The notes under the pieces were generated by a model. That model did not search any database, was not told the DNA's origin, and saw only the letters and a list, made by a program, of their open reading frames with translations. A program made the position numbers and the translations under genes. From MAG-120531 sp038125995 (GTDB taxonomy: Bacteria > Bacteroidota > Bacteroidia > Flavobacteriales > Flavobacteriaceae): a stretch of DNA of 64,000 nt. The stretch spans positions 86,123 to 150,122 of the forward strand of contig JAYPEX010000005.1 in assembly GCA_038125995.1 (NCBI GenBank), given 5' to 3'. Shown in pieces: positions 1 through 7,318 of the stretch; the first letter of the stretch is position 1; each line of letters begins with the position of its first letter.

Positions 1-6
1 ACTTTG

Positions 7-85
7 CCTTGTCTCAAAGGGGTGCTCTTCCAAGAGCTGAGATTATACCCAACGAACCTGGGCAGGTAATGCTGCCAAGGGAATT
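7..85 (+). promoter_or_regulatory. TPP (thiamine pyrophosphate) riboswitch aptamer
   Basis: The conserved THI-box elements are in order: GGGGTGCT (19-26), GCTGAGATTATACCC (36-50), GAACCTG (54-60) and the TAATGCTGCCAAGGGAA end (67-83). A closing P1 helix can form between CCTTG (7-11) and CAAGG (76-80). The aptamer senses cellular thiamine pyrophosphate and normally lowers expression of the downstream gene, here a TonB-dependent receptor whose start codon is about 60 bases further on. TPP riboswitches ahead of TonB-dependent receptors are known in Bacteroidetes, where the receptor is inferred to import thiamine or a precursor. Confidence 0.95.
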
Positions 86-122
86 TTTAACTATTTTTTT
101 AACCTGAATAATGACCCCTTTT

Positions 123-143
123 ATTCGTAATTTTTATACGAAT
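123..143 (+). promoter_or_regulatory. Start-codon hairpin, candidate riboswitch expression platform
   Basis: A perfect inverted repeat has 7-base arms, ATTCGTA (123-129) and TACGAAT (137-143), around a 7-base ATTTTTA loop. The 3' arm covers the first two bases of the receptor start codon (142-144). In addition CCCCTTT (115-121) is fully complementary to AAAGGGG (16-22) inside the aptamer. Both pairings are read directly from the sequence. That they switch translation is my inference. Confidence 0.45.
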
Positions 144-2244
144 GAAAATTTTATTCACTACAATGAGCGCAGTCCTACTTGGTCTTTCGGTAAATGCTCA
201 ACAACAATTTCAGGACAGTATTCAAAAGGTAGAACTCGAAGAAGTATTTGTGTCAGCAATTAGAGCAGACAAAAAAATGGCAGTGAGTTATACTAATGTG
301 AAAGCAGAAGAGTTAGCGACTAGAAATCTTGGACAAGATTTGCCAATTCTGCTTAATTATCTTCCAGGTGTGGTAACGACATCTGATGCAGGAGCTGGTA
401 TTGGTTATACCGGTATTCGCGTAAGAGGTTCGGATGCGACCAGAGTCAATGTTACCATTAACGGAATTCCATACAATGACGCCGAATCTCAAGGAGTTTA
501 TTGGGTGGATTTACCTGATTTTGCGACTTCAGTAGAGAGTCTTCAGCTTCAAAGAGGAGTGGGGACTTCGACCAATGGAGCAGGAGCTTTTGGAGCTTCT
601 TTGAATTTGAGTACATCTTCTACAACAGAGGAATTCTCGGGGATGATTCGATCTTCTGTAGGGAGCTTTAACACCTTTAACAATAGTGTTTCTTTTAACA
701 CCAAGGCATATGGAGGCTTTTCATTTTCAGGACGTTTTTCAAAGATTGTATCTGACGGTTATGTCGATCGAGCTTCTTCAGATCTGAAGTCCTATTTTGT
801 TCAAGGAGCTTTTAAAGATGAGAACATGCATATGAAGGCCCTTGTTTTTGGAGGACATGAACGCACTTATCAAGCTTGGTATGGAGTGGATGCTTTCACT
901 CTTGAAAATGATAGAACCTACAACTATGCGGGTTACTACCTCAATGATGCTGAACAGGTAAAATTTTATGAAGATCAGGTCGATGACTATTTGCAAAATC
1001 ATATGCAGTTGATTTGGAATCAAAAACTATCTAATGGATGGTCTTCAAATGTGGCACTACACTTTACTCATGGTGAAGGTTACTACGAGGAGTACAACGA
1101 AAACGGAAGTGATGATGACGTGACTCGAAAATGGTTAGACAATGATTTTTACGGTTCTGTTTTCTCTCTTGAAAAGTCAGATGATCATAGTCAATTCATC
1201 TTGGGTGGAGGAATCAACACCTATAAAGGCAGACATTTTGGAGAATACGTATGGCTTCAAAACAATTCCTCAACCCAAAGTAGTCCTTTTTACGACAATG
1301 ATTCCAATAAGAATGATTTAAATTTTTACCTCAAATACCGCTATGATCTCAATGATCGTTGGAGCACCTATTTTGATTTGCAGAACCGTTGGGTGACCTA
1401 TCAAACAGAGCTCAAAACGGGTGAACTAATCGACGATCAATTTAGTTTCTTTAACCCAAAAGCTGGATTGACTTATAGCATCAATAAGGCACAACATTTT
1501 TACGCTTCTTATGCTAAGGCTAACAGAGAGCCGAATCGTACCGATTACAAAAACGGAAGCCCTAAGCCTGAATCGTTAGATGATTTTGAATTGGGATATC
1601 GATTCTTAAATTCGAAAAGCGCTCTCAATATCAATATGTTCTATATGAATTACAAAGATCAGTTAGTACTCACAGGAGCTCTAAGTGAAGTTGGTGCGCC
1701 GATTCGTGAAAATATCGGTTCTAGTTATCGATTGGGGATTGAAATCGATGCGTCTGTAAGACTTAGTGATCAATGGAGATGGATGCCTAATATCAGTATC
1801 AGCAGACATAGAAACAGAGACTTTTTCTTTGAAAGAGATGGTTCACTTCGAGAATTAGGGGACACCCATATCGCTTATTCTCCAGGATTAATTGTCGGAA
1901 ATATTCTAATGTATGCTCCTTCTGAAAACTTGAATTTAAGTCTGATGACAAAGCATGTGTCGGATCAGTATATGGGAAATATCGACTCTGAAAGTTCGCT
2001 ACTAGAAGCGTATAACGTAAGTGATTTCAATGCCTCCTATACGTTAAAGAATGATTGGAATTTAGATATTCAATTGAACCTGTTAGTCAACAATATCTTC
2101 AATGTTGAATACGTAAGCAACGGTTATTTTTATACCTATGACGACACCTGGTCCACTCCTGGTGTGACGACTACCATCGAGGGAGCTGGATATTATCCTC
2201 AAGCGACCAGGAACTACTTATTAGGAGCTGTTATTGGCTTTTAA
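142..2244 (+). CDS. TonB-dependent outer-membrane receptor, probable thiamine importer
   Basis: A 700-residue TonB-dependent receptor. It has a signal peptide (about residues 1-19, ending VNA), then directly a plug domain (roughly 45-160) with the typical stretches VRGSDATRVNVTINGIP and LQRGVGTSTNGAGAFGASL, followed by a 22-strand type beta-barrel ending in the aromatic GF terminus. There is no N-terminal carboxypeptidase-like domain. It imports a substrate across the outer membrane using TonB-ExbBD energy. The substrate is inferred from the TPP riboswitch just upstream: thiamine, its phosphates or a precursor. The inner-membrane transporter PnuT and the thiamine pyrophosphokinase often found beside such receptors are not downstream, so the gene looks monocistronic. 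Its stop codon overlaps that of the convergent next gene by 4 bases. Confidence 0.9.
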   Translation: MKILFTTMSAVLLGLSVNAQQQFQDSIQKVELEEVFVSAIRADKKMAVSYTNVKAEELATRNLGQDLPILLNYLPGVVTTSDAGAGIGYTGIRVRGSDATRVNVTINGIPYNDAESQGVYWVDLPDFATSVESLQLQRGVGTSTNGAGAFGASLNLSTSSTTEEFSGMIRSSVGSFNTFNNSVSFNTKAYGGFSFSGRFSKIVSDGYVDRASSDLKSYFVQGAFKDENMHMKALVFGGHERTYQAWYGVDAFTLENDRTYNYAGYYLNDAEQVKFYEDQVDDYLQNHMQLIWNQKLSNGWSSNVALHFTHGEGYYEEYNENGSDDDVTRKWLDNDFYGSVFSLEKSDDHSQFILGGGINTYKGRHFGEYVWLQNNSSTQSSPFYDNDSNKNDLNFYLKYRYDLNDRWSTYFDLQNRWVTYQTELKTGELIDDQFSFFNPKAGLTYSINKAQHFYASYAKANREPNRTDYKNGSPKPESLDDFELGYRFLNSKSALNINMFYMNYKDQLVLTGALSEVGAPIRENIGSSYRLGIEIDASVRLSDQWRWMPNISISRHRNRDFFFERDGSLRELGDTHIAYSPGLIVGNILMYAPSENLNLSLMTKHVSDQYMGNIDSESSLLEAYNVSDFNASYTLKNDWNLDIQLNLLVNNIFNVEYVSNGYFYTYDDTWSTPGVTTTIEGAGYYPQATRNYLLGAVIGF

Positions 2245-2687
2245 TTATAGATTCTTAGAACATCACCTGAGAGTTGGGTGTTGTACTCTAAAAGGTCGTA
2301 ATACACCCCTTCAGAGGGACGGTTGAGTAATTGACCAGTAAAAAGACTGTAATTCAATTCATCACAATCACAAATTCCGCTTTGTCCTGTCACTTGCAGG
2401 AGAGAGCAGGAATTTGGGATGTGATTGGAACAGCTAGCCTCAAAAGCTCTGAATTGATCAAACCCAACATTCATTACATAGACTCCTTTAGTGCCAACTC
2501 CTGCTTCATTAATGTATGCCGGGTTGCCAATAGAGGTTAAATTGTTGTAAGATGGTAAACTCAAATTGACAGATACTGAAAATCGAACTTCTTGTAAGTA
2601 GGGATTCCTCCTTGTTTGTTGCTTGGAGCAAGAGATCGCTAATAAGCTAAGTATCAAAAAAGTACTATTTGAAAAGTATCTAAACAT
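2241..2687 (-). CDS. Small lipoprotein with degenerate Rieske-like fold
   Basis: A 148-residue lipoprotein with lipobox LAIS-Cys20. The core (about 34-148) resembles the small Rieske-type family that often sits beside greA in Flavobacteriaceae: beta-rich, with VYVMNVGFDQFRAFEASC and a later CDCDELNYSLFTG stretch. A true Rieske centre needs CxH and CxxH. Here I see Cys86-S-N-His89, Cys94 and Cys106-D-Cys108, so one histidine ligand is absent and a normal 2Fe-2S cluster is unlikely. The function is unknown. It is transcribed away from greA and convergent with the TonB receptor, sharing a 4-base stop overlap. Confidence 0.75.
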   Translation of the reverse strand: MFRYFSNSTFLILSLLAISCSKQQTRRNPYLQEVRFSVSVNLSLPSYNNLTSIGNPAYINEAGVGTKGVYVMNVGFDQFRAFEASCSNHIPNSCSLLQVTGQSGICDCDELNYSLFTGQLLNRPSEGVYYDLLEYNTQLSGDVLRIYN

Positions 2688-2721
2688 CTGTTAATTTCAT
2701 CGTGGTATTAAAAATAATATA

Positions 2722-2729
2722 TATATTTG
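2722..2729 (+). promoter_or_regulatory. Probable greA promoter -7 box
   Basis: TATATTTG matches the Bacteroidetes -7 consensus TAnnTTTG and lies 50 bases before the greA start codon. I see no clear -33 TTG at the usual distance. Confidence 0.55.
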
Positions 2730-2736
2730 TACAAGG

Positions 2737-2756
2737 TCCTCTTCGAGAGGATTTTT
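2737..2756 (+). other. Hairpin plus T-run in the greA leader
   Basis: TCCTCT (2737-2742), loop TCG, AGAGGA (2746-2751), then TTTTT (2752-2756). This has the form of an intrinsic terminator. It lies between the candidate greA -7 box and the greA start codon, so it would sit at or near the 5' end of the greA mRNA. It could act as a leader attenuator, stabilise the 5' end, or stop read-through from upstream. Confidence 0.55.
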
Positions 2757-2778
2757 CTATTTATAAAAACGAATTAAG

Positions 2779-3255
2779 ATGAGTAATGTCAGTTATTACA
2801 CCGCAGAAGGATTAAAAAAGCTAAAAGAGGAATTGGACTTCTTACGTGATGTAGAGCGTCCGAAAGCTTCACAGGCTATTGCAGAGGCTAGAGATAAAGG
2901 TGATTTATCTGAGAATGCCGAATACGATGCAGCCAAAGAAGCTCAGGGTCTTTTAGAAATGAAGATTTCAAAATTAGAAGAGGTGGTTGCTAATGCGCGA
3001 ATCATCGACGAATCTCAATTGGATACTTCAAAAGTATTAGTCCTCTCGACTGTGAAGATCAAAAACAAAGTCAACGGAGCTCAAATGAGCTATACACTTG
3101 TTGCAGAAAGTGAAGCTGACCTCAAAACCAATAAGATTTCTGTAAGCTCTCCTATTGGAAAAGGGCTTTTAGGTAAGAAAGTAGGAGATACAGCTGAAAT
3201 TAAAGTTCCTAATGGGACGATTGAATTTGAAATCCTAGAAATCACTAGATCCTAA
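2779..3255 (+). CDS. greA: Transcription elongation factor GreA
   Basis: A 158-residue GreA of normal length. The N-terminal coiled-coil hairpin (about 8-75) carries the conserved tip GDLSENAEYDAAKE with the acidic residues Asp42 and Glu45, which reach into the RNA polymerase secondary channel and stimulate cleavage of backtracked RNA. The C-terminal FKBP-like domain (about 83-158) includes SPIGKGLLGKKVGD and the end VPNGTIEFEILEI. It is followed at once by a HIT-family gene (TAATG, one-base overlap), so the two are almost certainly co-transcribed. The leader holds a terminator-like hairpin that may matter for control. Confidence 0.97.
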   Translation: MSNVSYYTAEGLKKLKEELDFLRDVERPKASQAIAEARDKGDLSENAEYDAAKEAQGLLEMKISKLEEVVANARIIDESQLDTSKVLVLSTVKIKNKVNGAQMSYTLVAESEADLKTNKISVSSPIGKGLLGKKVGDTAEIKVPNGTIEFEILEITRS

Positions 3256-3644
3256 TGACAAGTATCTTTAGCAAGATTATAAATCGTGAAATTCCAGCCT
3301 ATATTATAGCTGAGAATGAGGACTGTATTGCCTTTTTAGACGTCAATCCCAATGCTGAGGGTCATACCTTATGTGTTCCAAAGCAAGAGGTTGATAAAAT
3401 TACCGATTTAGATGATGCGACCTATTTGTCATTGATGACATTTTCTAAAAAAGTGGCGATTGCAATTGAAAAGGCGGTTGCCTGTAAGCGTGTTGGATTT
3501 ACGGTAATTGGACTTGAAGTTCCTCATGTTCACGTTCATTTGATCCCCCTCAATACCATGGCAGATGCTACTTTTGGAAAGAAAGAATCCCTTTCTAAAG
3601 AAGATTTTCAAAATGTATGTGATTCAATTAAAGCGGCGCTCTAA
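3255..3644 (+). CDS. HIT family nucleotide-binding hydrolase
   Basis: A 129-residue histidine-triad protein. The signature His91-V-His93-V-His95-L-I-P is present, together with N-terminal SIFSKIINREIPAYII and FLDVNPNAEGHTLCVPK, all typical of the Hint branch. Such proteins hydrolyse purine nucleoside phosphoramidates or related nucleotides in the cytoplasm; the physiological substrate is not known. The usual NxGxxxGQ stretch before the triad is replaced by VIGLEVP (84-90). The start overlaps the greA stop by one base. The 3' end overlaps the convergent histidine kinase by 4 bases (shared CTAA). Confidence 0.93.
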   Translation: MTSIFSKIINREIPAYIIAENEDCIAFLDVNPNAEGHTLCVPKQEVDKITDLDDATYLSLMTFSKKVAIAIEKAVACKRVGFTVIGLEVPHVHVHLIPLNTMADATFGKKESLSKEDFQNVCDSIKAAL

Positions 3645-4792
3645 GATTCAGCGATTCCCTTTCTAAATTTAAGTTCAAAGGTGGTTCCTTTGGAGGAACT
3701 CTCTACAATAGAAATTTTGCCTTTGTGATATTCTTCAATAATCCTCTTAGCGAGAGAAAGTCCTAGACCCCACCCTCTAGTTTTAGTGCTATACCCGGGT
3801 TTAAATATTTTTTTTAGTTTGTTTTGAGGGATTCCAGGCCCCTGATCTTTTATGTAAACGGAGCACGATAAATGTTCTGTTTTAAAACTGATTTCAATCT
3901 TACCACTTCCATTCATGGCATCGATGGCATTTTTAATGATATTTTCTAAGCACCAAAAATAGAGCGGTTTGTTGAGTGCTATTTGCTGTTCTAAAAAGGA
4001 TTCATCCATAGTGAGATCGATGTGCTCGGGAAACCTTCTTTTGAGATATAGCACTCCTTCTTTAGTGGTTTTCACCAGCGGATAAAGCGTCAGTTTTGGA
4101 CTGGCACCAATCTTTGAGAATCGATCGGTAATCAAATTAAGTCGATCGATATCCTTATCCATCTCGGCGGTGATTTCTTGTTCAACACCTTTGGATTTTA
4201 ATAAGTTGTTCCATCCCATCAGCGCCGATAGAGGAGTGGCAATTTGGTGTGCAGTCTCTTTGGCCATACCGGCCCAAAGTTTGTTTTGTTCGGATATTTT
4301 AACCGATTTCATGTAGAAATAGAGAATCGCAGAGAACAATACTAGAATCAATAAAAGGCCTAATGGGTAATACTTGAGCTTGTTTAAGATAGGAGCATCT
4401 CCATAGTAAAGCGTTGCGATTAAACTGTTTTCGTGTTTTAATAAAATGGGCTTGTTTTGAGATCTAAATTCTTCGAGCCTCTTTTTTAATAGATCCCCTT
4501 GTTTTATGATGGATTGATCCATATTATTAACCCAGGTGGAGCCGTCTTTATTGACTAAAATCATTGGGGTGTCCTTATTGGATTGAAAAATTTGAAGAAT
4601 TAAAGGCCCATGATTCATCTGATCAGTGGATGCCATAAATTCAGTCTGGGCAGTTGCCCATATTTCCATCTTTTCTCTCTCGAGGGTTTTGAATTTCTCA
4701 AAAAACACATTAGTATTCCACAAAATTAGACTGACAATGCCCAATGCACTGAGGATGATAACCCATCGTATTTCGTTATAAGTGAATTTCAA
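3641..4792 (-). CDS. Membrane-bound sensor histidine kinase
   Basis: A 383-residue sensor kinase. One membrane segment lies near the N-terminus (about 10-30), an extracytoplasmic sensor region covers about 31-140, and a second membrane segment about 141-163. The H-box follows (AKETAHQIATPLSAL, phosphoacceptor His182). The HATPase domain has an N-box (ENIIKNAIDAM, 283-293), G1 box Asp316-QGPGIP and G2 box GWGLGLSLAK (340-349). No receiver domain and no response-regulator gene are adjacent, so it is an orphan kinase here. The signal sensed cannot be read from the sequence. The gene is convergent with the HIT gene and divergent from the DUF3127 gene. Confidence 0.93.
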   Translation of the reverse strand: MKFTYNEIRWVIILSALGIVSLILWNTNVFFEKFKTLEREKMEIWATAQTEFMASTDQMNHGPLILQIFQSNKDTPMILVNKDGSTWVNNMDQSIIKQGDLLKKRLEEFRSQNKPILLKHENSLIATLYYGDAPILNKLKYYPLGLLLILVLFSAILYFYMKSVKISEQNKLWAGMAKETAHQIATPLSALMGWNNLLKSKGVEQEITAEMDKDIDRLNLITDRFSKIGASPKLTLYPLVKTTKEGVLYLKRRFPEHIDLTMDESFLEQQIALNKPLYFWCLENIIKNAIDAMNGSGKIEISFKTEHLSCSVYIKDQGPGIPQNKLKKIFKPGYSTKTRGWGLGLSLAKRIIEEYHKGKISIVESSSKGTTFELKFRKGIAES

Positions 4793-4848
4793 AAGTGTTG
4801 ATTTTTACCTAAAGATACTTTTTATTGTAAAAAGTCAACAGAAATCTC

Positions 4849-4876
4849 TTGTTCTAATGTTGATTTCTTATTTTTA
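4849..4876 (+). promoter_or_regulatory. Probable promoter of the DUF3127 gene
   Basis: TTG (4849-4851), a 17-base spacer and TATTTTTA (4869-4876) fit the Bacteroidetes -33/-7 pattern with one mismatch in the -7 box. The start codon is 29 bases downstream. Confidence 0.5.
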
Positions 4877-4905
4877 TAATCCAATTTTACAAACACAAAT
4901 TCACA

Positions 4906-5283
4906 ATGGAAATTCAAGGAAAGATTACAGTTTTAAAAGACACGCAGGTTTTTGGAAATAAAGGTTTTAGAAAAAGAGAGATCGTTATCAATACCCAAGA
5001 GCAGTATCCGCAACCAATATTAGTTGAATTTGTACAAGATAAATGTGATATTTTAGATGCTTATCAAGTAGGTCAAGATGTTAAAATCAGCATTAATCTC
5101 AGAGGAAGAGAATGGACAAGTCCTCAAGGAGAAGTTCGTTATTTTAACTCGATTCAAGGTTGGAGAATAGAAGCTTTAACTTCAGAAGCACCCTCCAGTG
5201 GGATGCCGCCAATGCCTCCAGCAGAAGCCTTTACTCCAGCTGATGATATCCTAGAAGAGGATTCAGACGACCTTCCATTTTAA
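4906..5283 (+). CDS. DUF3127 protein
   Basis: A 125-residue member of the DUF3127 family, which is widespread in Bacteroidetes. The conserved part (1-90) includes GNKGFRKREIVI, VEFVQDKCDILD and VGQDVKISINLRGREW, ending in YFNSIQGWRIE. The pattern suggests a small beta-barrel of OB-fold type, and the acidic tail ending EEDSDDLPF (about 112-125) resembles the protein-docking tail of single-stranded DNA-binding proteins. A role in nucleic-acid binding is therefore plausible but is inference. The next gene, a DNA repair glycosylase, starts 12 bases later and is probably in the same operon. Confidence 0.88.
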   Translation: MEIQGKITVLKDTQVFGNKGFRKREIVINTQEQYPQPILVEFVQDKCDILDAYQVGQDVKISINLRGREWTSPQGEVRYFNSIQGWRIEALTSEAPSSGMPPMPPAEAFTPADDILEEDSDDLPF

Positions 5284-5295
5284 ATTCAAATTATC

Positions 5296-5865
5296 ATGGA
5301 ACTCAAACGCTGTTGGTGGTCCAGGGGAGACGCACTCTATGAAGCGTATCACGACCATCAGTGGGGAGTCCCAGTATACAGTGATGAACTCTTGTTTGAA
5401 TATCTACTCTTAGAGACCTTTCAAGCAGGACTTAGCTGGATCACCATCCTTCGCAAGCGCGAGAATTTTAGAAATGCTTTTGATGATTTTAAGTATCAAA
5501 AGATCGCGGCATATACTAAAGAGAACCAATTGAAGCTTCATGAGGATGCAGGAATTATCAGAAATAAACTCAAGATAAAAGCATCGATTAGCAATGCTCA
5601 AGCATTTTTGAAAATTCAAGAAGAATTTGGAAGCTTTTCAAATTATTTTTGGCAGTGGACTGATGGGAAACCCATCGTCAATCACTTTAAATCTAAAGAA
5701 GAGGTTCCCGCAACTACGGAGCTCTCAGATGCTATGAGTAAGGATTTAAAAAAGAGGGGTTTTAAATTTGTTGGGTCTACCATTGTCTATGCTTATATGC
5801 AGGCAACTGGAATGGTCAATGATCATTTGATAAGCTGTCCTTGTCATCCTTTAAACAAAGATTAA
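5296..5865 (+). CDS. tag: DNA-3-methyladenine glycosylase I
   Basis: A 189-residue Tag-family glycosylase that removes 3-methyladenine from alkylated DNA, starting base excision repair. The zinc-snap ligands are present: Cys6 and His19 (in RCWW and YHDHQWG) and His177-x3-Cys181 (DHLISC). Family stretches DELLFEYLLLETFQAGLSW, ILRKRENFRNAFDDF and GFKFVGSTIVYAYMQATG are also clear. Length matches the family. It follows the DUF3127 gene closely and ends in a 4-base stop overlap (TTAA) with the convergent TonB-like gene. Confidence 0.95.
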   Translation: MELKRCWWSRGDALYEAYHDHQWGVPVYSDELLFEYLLLETFQAGLSWITILRKRENFRNAFDDFKYQKIAAYTKENQLKLHEDAGIIRNKLKIKASISNAQAFLKIQEEFGSFSNYFWQWTDGKPIVNHFKSKEEVPATTELSDAMSKDLKKRGFKFVGSTIVYAYMQATGMVNDHLISCPCHPLNKD

Positions 5866-6608
5866 CGCTTTGAAAACAAATAGTAGATAACACCCCATTG
5901 GTTGCCATTTTTTCCAGGCATAAAGGTGGTCTTTTGAGCGTATTCTTGTGCCGTTTCTAACAAACATCCATTGTTGGTCGTTGAGTTCTTTTGATTGATA
6001 TTGGTTTCAAGAACATTACCTGAGGCACTTACTAAGATATTAACTGCAACTTTGCCGCCCATATCACAGATGTAGATGGGAACTGCGATATTTCGATGGG
6101 TTCTATTGGTCAGACTATACCAAATTCTAGTGTCTTTTTTAAAGTTATTGACCTCATCGGGAATCCCAATAGAATCAATTCGATCTTGAATATTGTTGGC
6201 TTGTAGCGCTCTGAGTTTGAGTTCAAAATCAGAGGCAATTCCCTCTACTGCTCCCTCCTCATGAAGTTTTTCAACCTTTTCAAGTGCATTGGGAGTGTTC
6301 TTTGCAGGCGGAGGGGTTGCAAAGGTTTCTTTTAGAGCGCTGTTGTAAGCTTTATTGGTTTTTGGTATTGATTCCTCCATTGGTTTTTCTTCTTTTTTTT
6401 CTTCAGCGATTTCTGGTTCTTTTTCTTCAGGCTCTTCTATGTTGAGTTCAATCAGAATTTCATTGGCGAAACTTCTGAGTTTAAGTTGATAGGATAGGAA
6501 TAGGAAAACGATTAAAATAAAACTGCTAATCGCCAGTGCCCACTGTTTTCTGTTGAGGTAAGAAGACCACTTTACAAAGACGCTTAAGACATTGTCGAAC
6601 CCACTCAT
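5862..6608 (-). CDS. TonB-like energy-transducer family protein
   Basis: A 248-residue protein with one membrane anchor (about 24-42), a Glu/Pro/Lys-rich periplasmic linker (about 57-110) and a C-terminal domain (about 150-248) with IYICDMGGKVAVNILVSASG and TTFMPGKNGNQWGVIYYLF. This is the TonB architecture: a cytoplasmic N-terminus, a stretched acidic/proline spacer and a small alpha-beta domain. TonB proteins couple the ExbBD motor to outer-membrane receptors. No ExbB or ExbD gene is adjacent, so its partners lie elsewhere. It sits one base after truB in the same direction. It could be a structural relative with another role. Confidence 0.75.
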   Translation of the reverse strand: MSGFDNVLSVFVKWSSYLNRKQWALAISSFILIVFLFLSYQLKLRSFANEILIELNIEEPEEKEPEIAEEKKEEKPMEESIPKTNKAYNSALKETFATPPPAKNTPNALEKVEKLHEEGAVEGIASDFELKLRALQANNIQDRIDSIGIPDEVNNFKKDTRIWYSLTNRTHRNIAVPIYICDMGGKVAVNILVSASGNVLETNINQKNSTTNNGCLLETAQEYAQKTTFMPGKNGNQWGVIYYLFSKR

Positions 6609-6609
6609 C

Positions 6610-7317
6610 TTATTGATCTTTAAACCCTATTAGGGTTTTGAATTCATCGATGCTAAGTGCGTCTTTAATAGTATATGATCCAATCCCTTCTCTTCGAAGT
6701 GCCGATAAATGAGCACCAGAGTTGAGTGCTTGTCCAAAATCATGCGCAAGGGATCGAATATAGGTTCCCTTGCTACAAATCACTTTAAATTTCACTATTG
6801 GAAATTCAATAGCGGTGATCTCAAACTGATCGATTTGAATGGTTCTTGGTTTGATTTCAACGGACTCTCCCACTCTTGCAAACTCATAGAGTCGTTTGCC
6901 ATCTTTTTTTAAAGCCGAAAACACAGGGGGGTATTGCTCAACCCTTCCAATGAATTGTTGGGTAGTGTTATGAATGAGTTCTTCGGTGATATGATCTGTT
7001 GGATAGTTCTTGTCAATTGCTGTTTCAAGATCATAGGAAGGAGTGGTGCTTCCAAGGGTGATTGCTCCTGTATAGATTTTGGTTTGACCTTGAATCTCCC
7101 CAATGGTTTTGGTGTGTTTTCCTGTGCATATAATCAAAAGTCCGGATGCTAGTGGATCTAGAGTTCCAGCGTGACCCACCTTTATCTTTTTAATGTCAAA
7201 GCGTTTTCGAATGACCCACTTGATGGCATTCACTGCTTGAAAGGAGGTCCAGTGGAGCTCTTTGTCAATCAAAAGTGTTTGTCCTTTTGTAAAGTTTTCA
7301 GCAGTCAGTGTCTTCAT
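6610..7317 (-). CDS. truB: tRNA pseudouridine(55) synthase TruB
   Basis: TruB isomerises U55 of the tRNA T-loop to pseudouridine. The catalytic motif GHAGTLDPLASGLLI contains Asp54, and GQTLLIDKELHWTSF, PPVFSALKKDGKRLYEFAR and CSKGTYIRSLAHDFG are typical. I chose the ATG at 7317 (protein MKTLTAENF, 235 residues) rather than the in-frame ATG at 7356: the longer form would run into uppP, while 7317 lies one base beyond the uppP stop and gives a normal family N-terminus. It belongs to the ftsX-DUF3098-uppP-truB cluster. Confidence 0.95.
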   Translation of the reverse strand: MKTLTAENFTKGQTLLIDKELHWTSFQAVNAIKWVIRKRFDIKKIKVGHAGTLDPLASGLLIICTGKHTKTIGEIQGQTKIYTGAITLGSTTPSYDLETAIDKNYPTDHITEELIHNTTQQFIGRVEQYPPVFSALKKDGKRLYEFARVGESVEIKPRTIQIDQFEITAIEFPIVKFKVICSKGTYIRSLAHDFGQALNSGAHLSALRREGIGSYTIKDALSIDEFKTLIGFKDQ

Positions 7318-7318
7318 A

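Noticed and set aside
2241..2687. Functional Rieske 2Fe-2S centre
   Set aside because: The CxH and CxxH ligand pairs are not both present.
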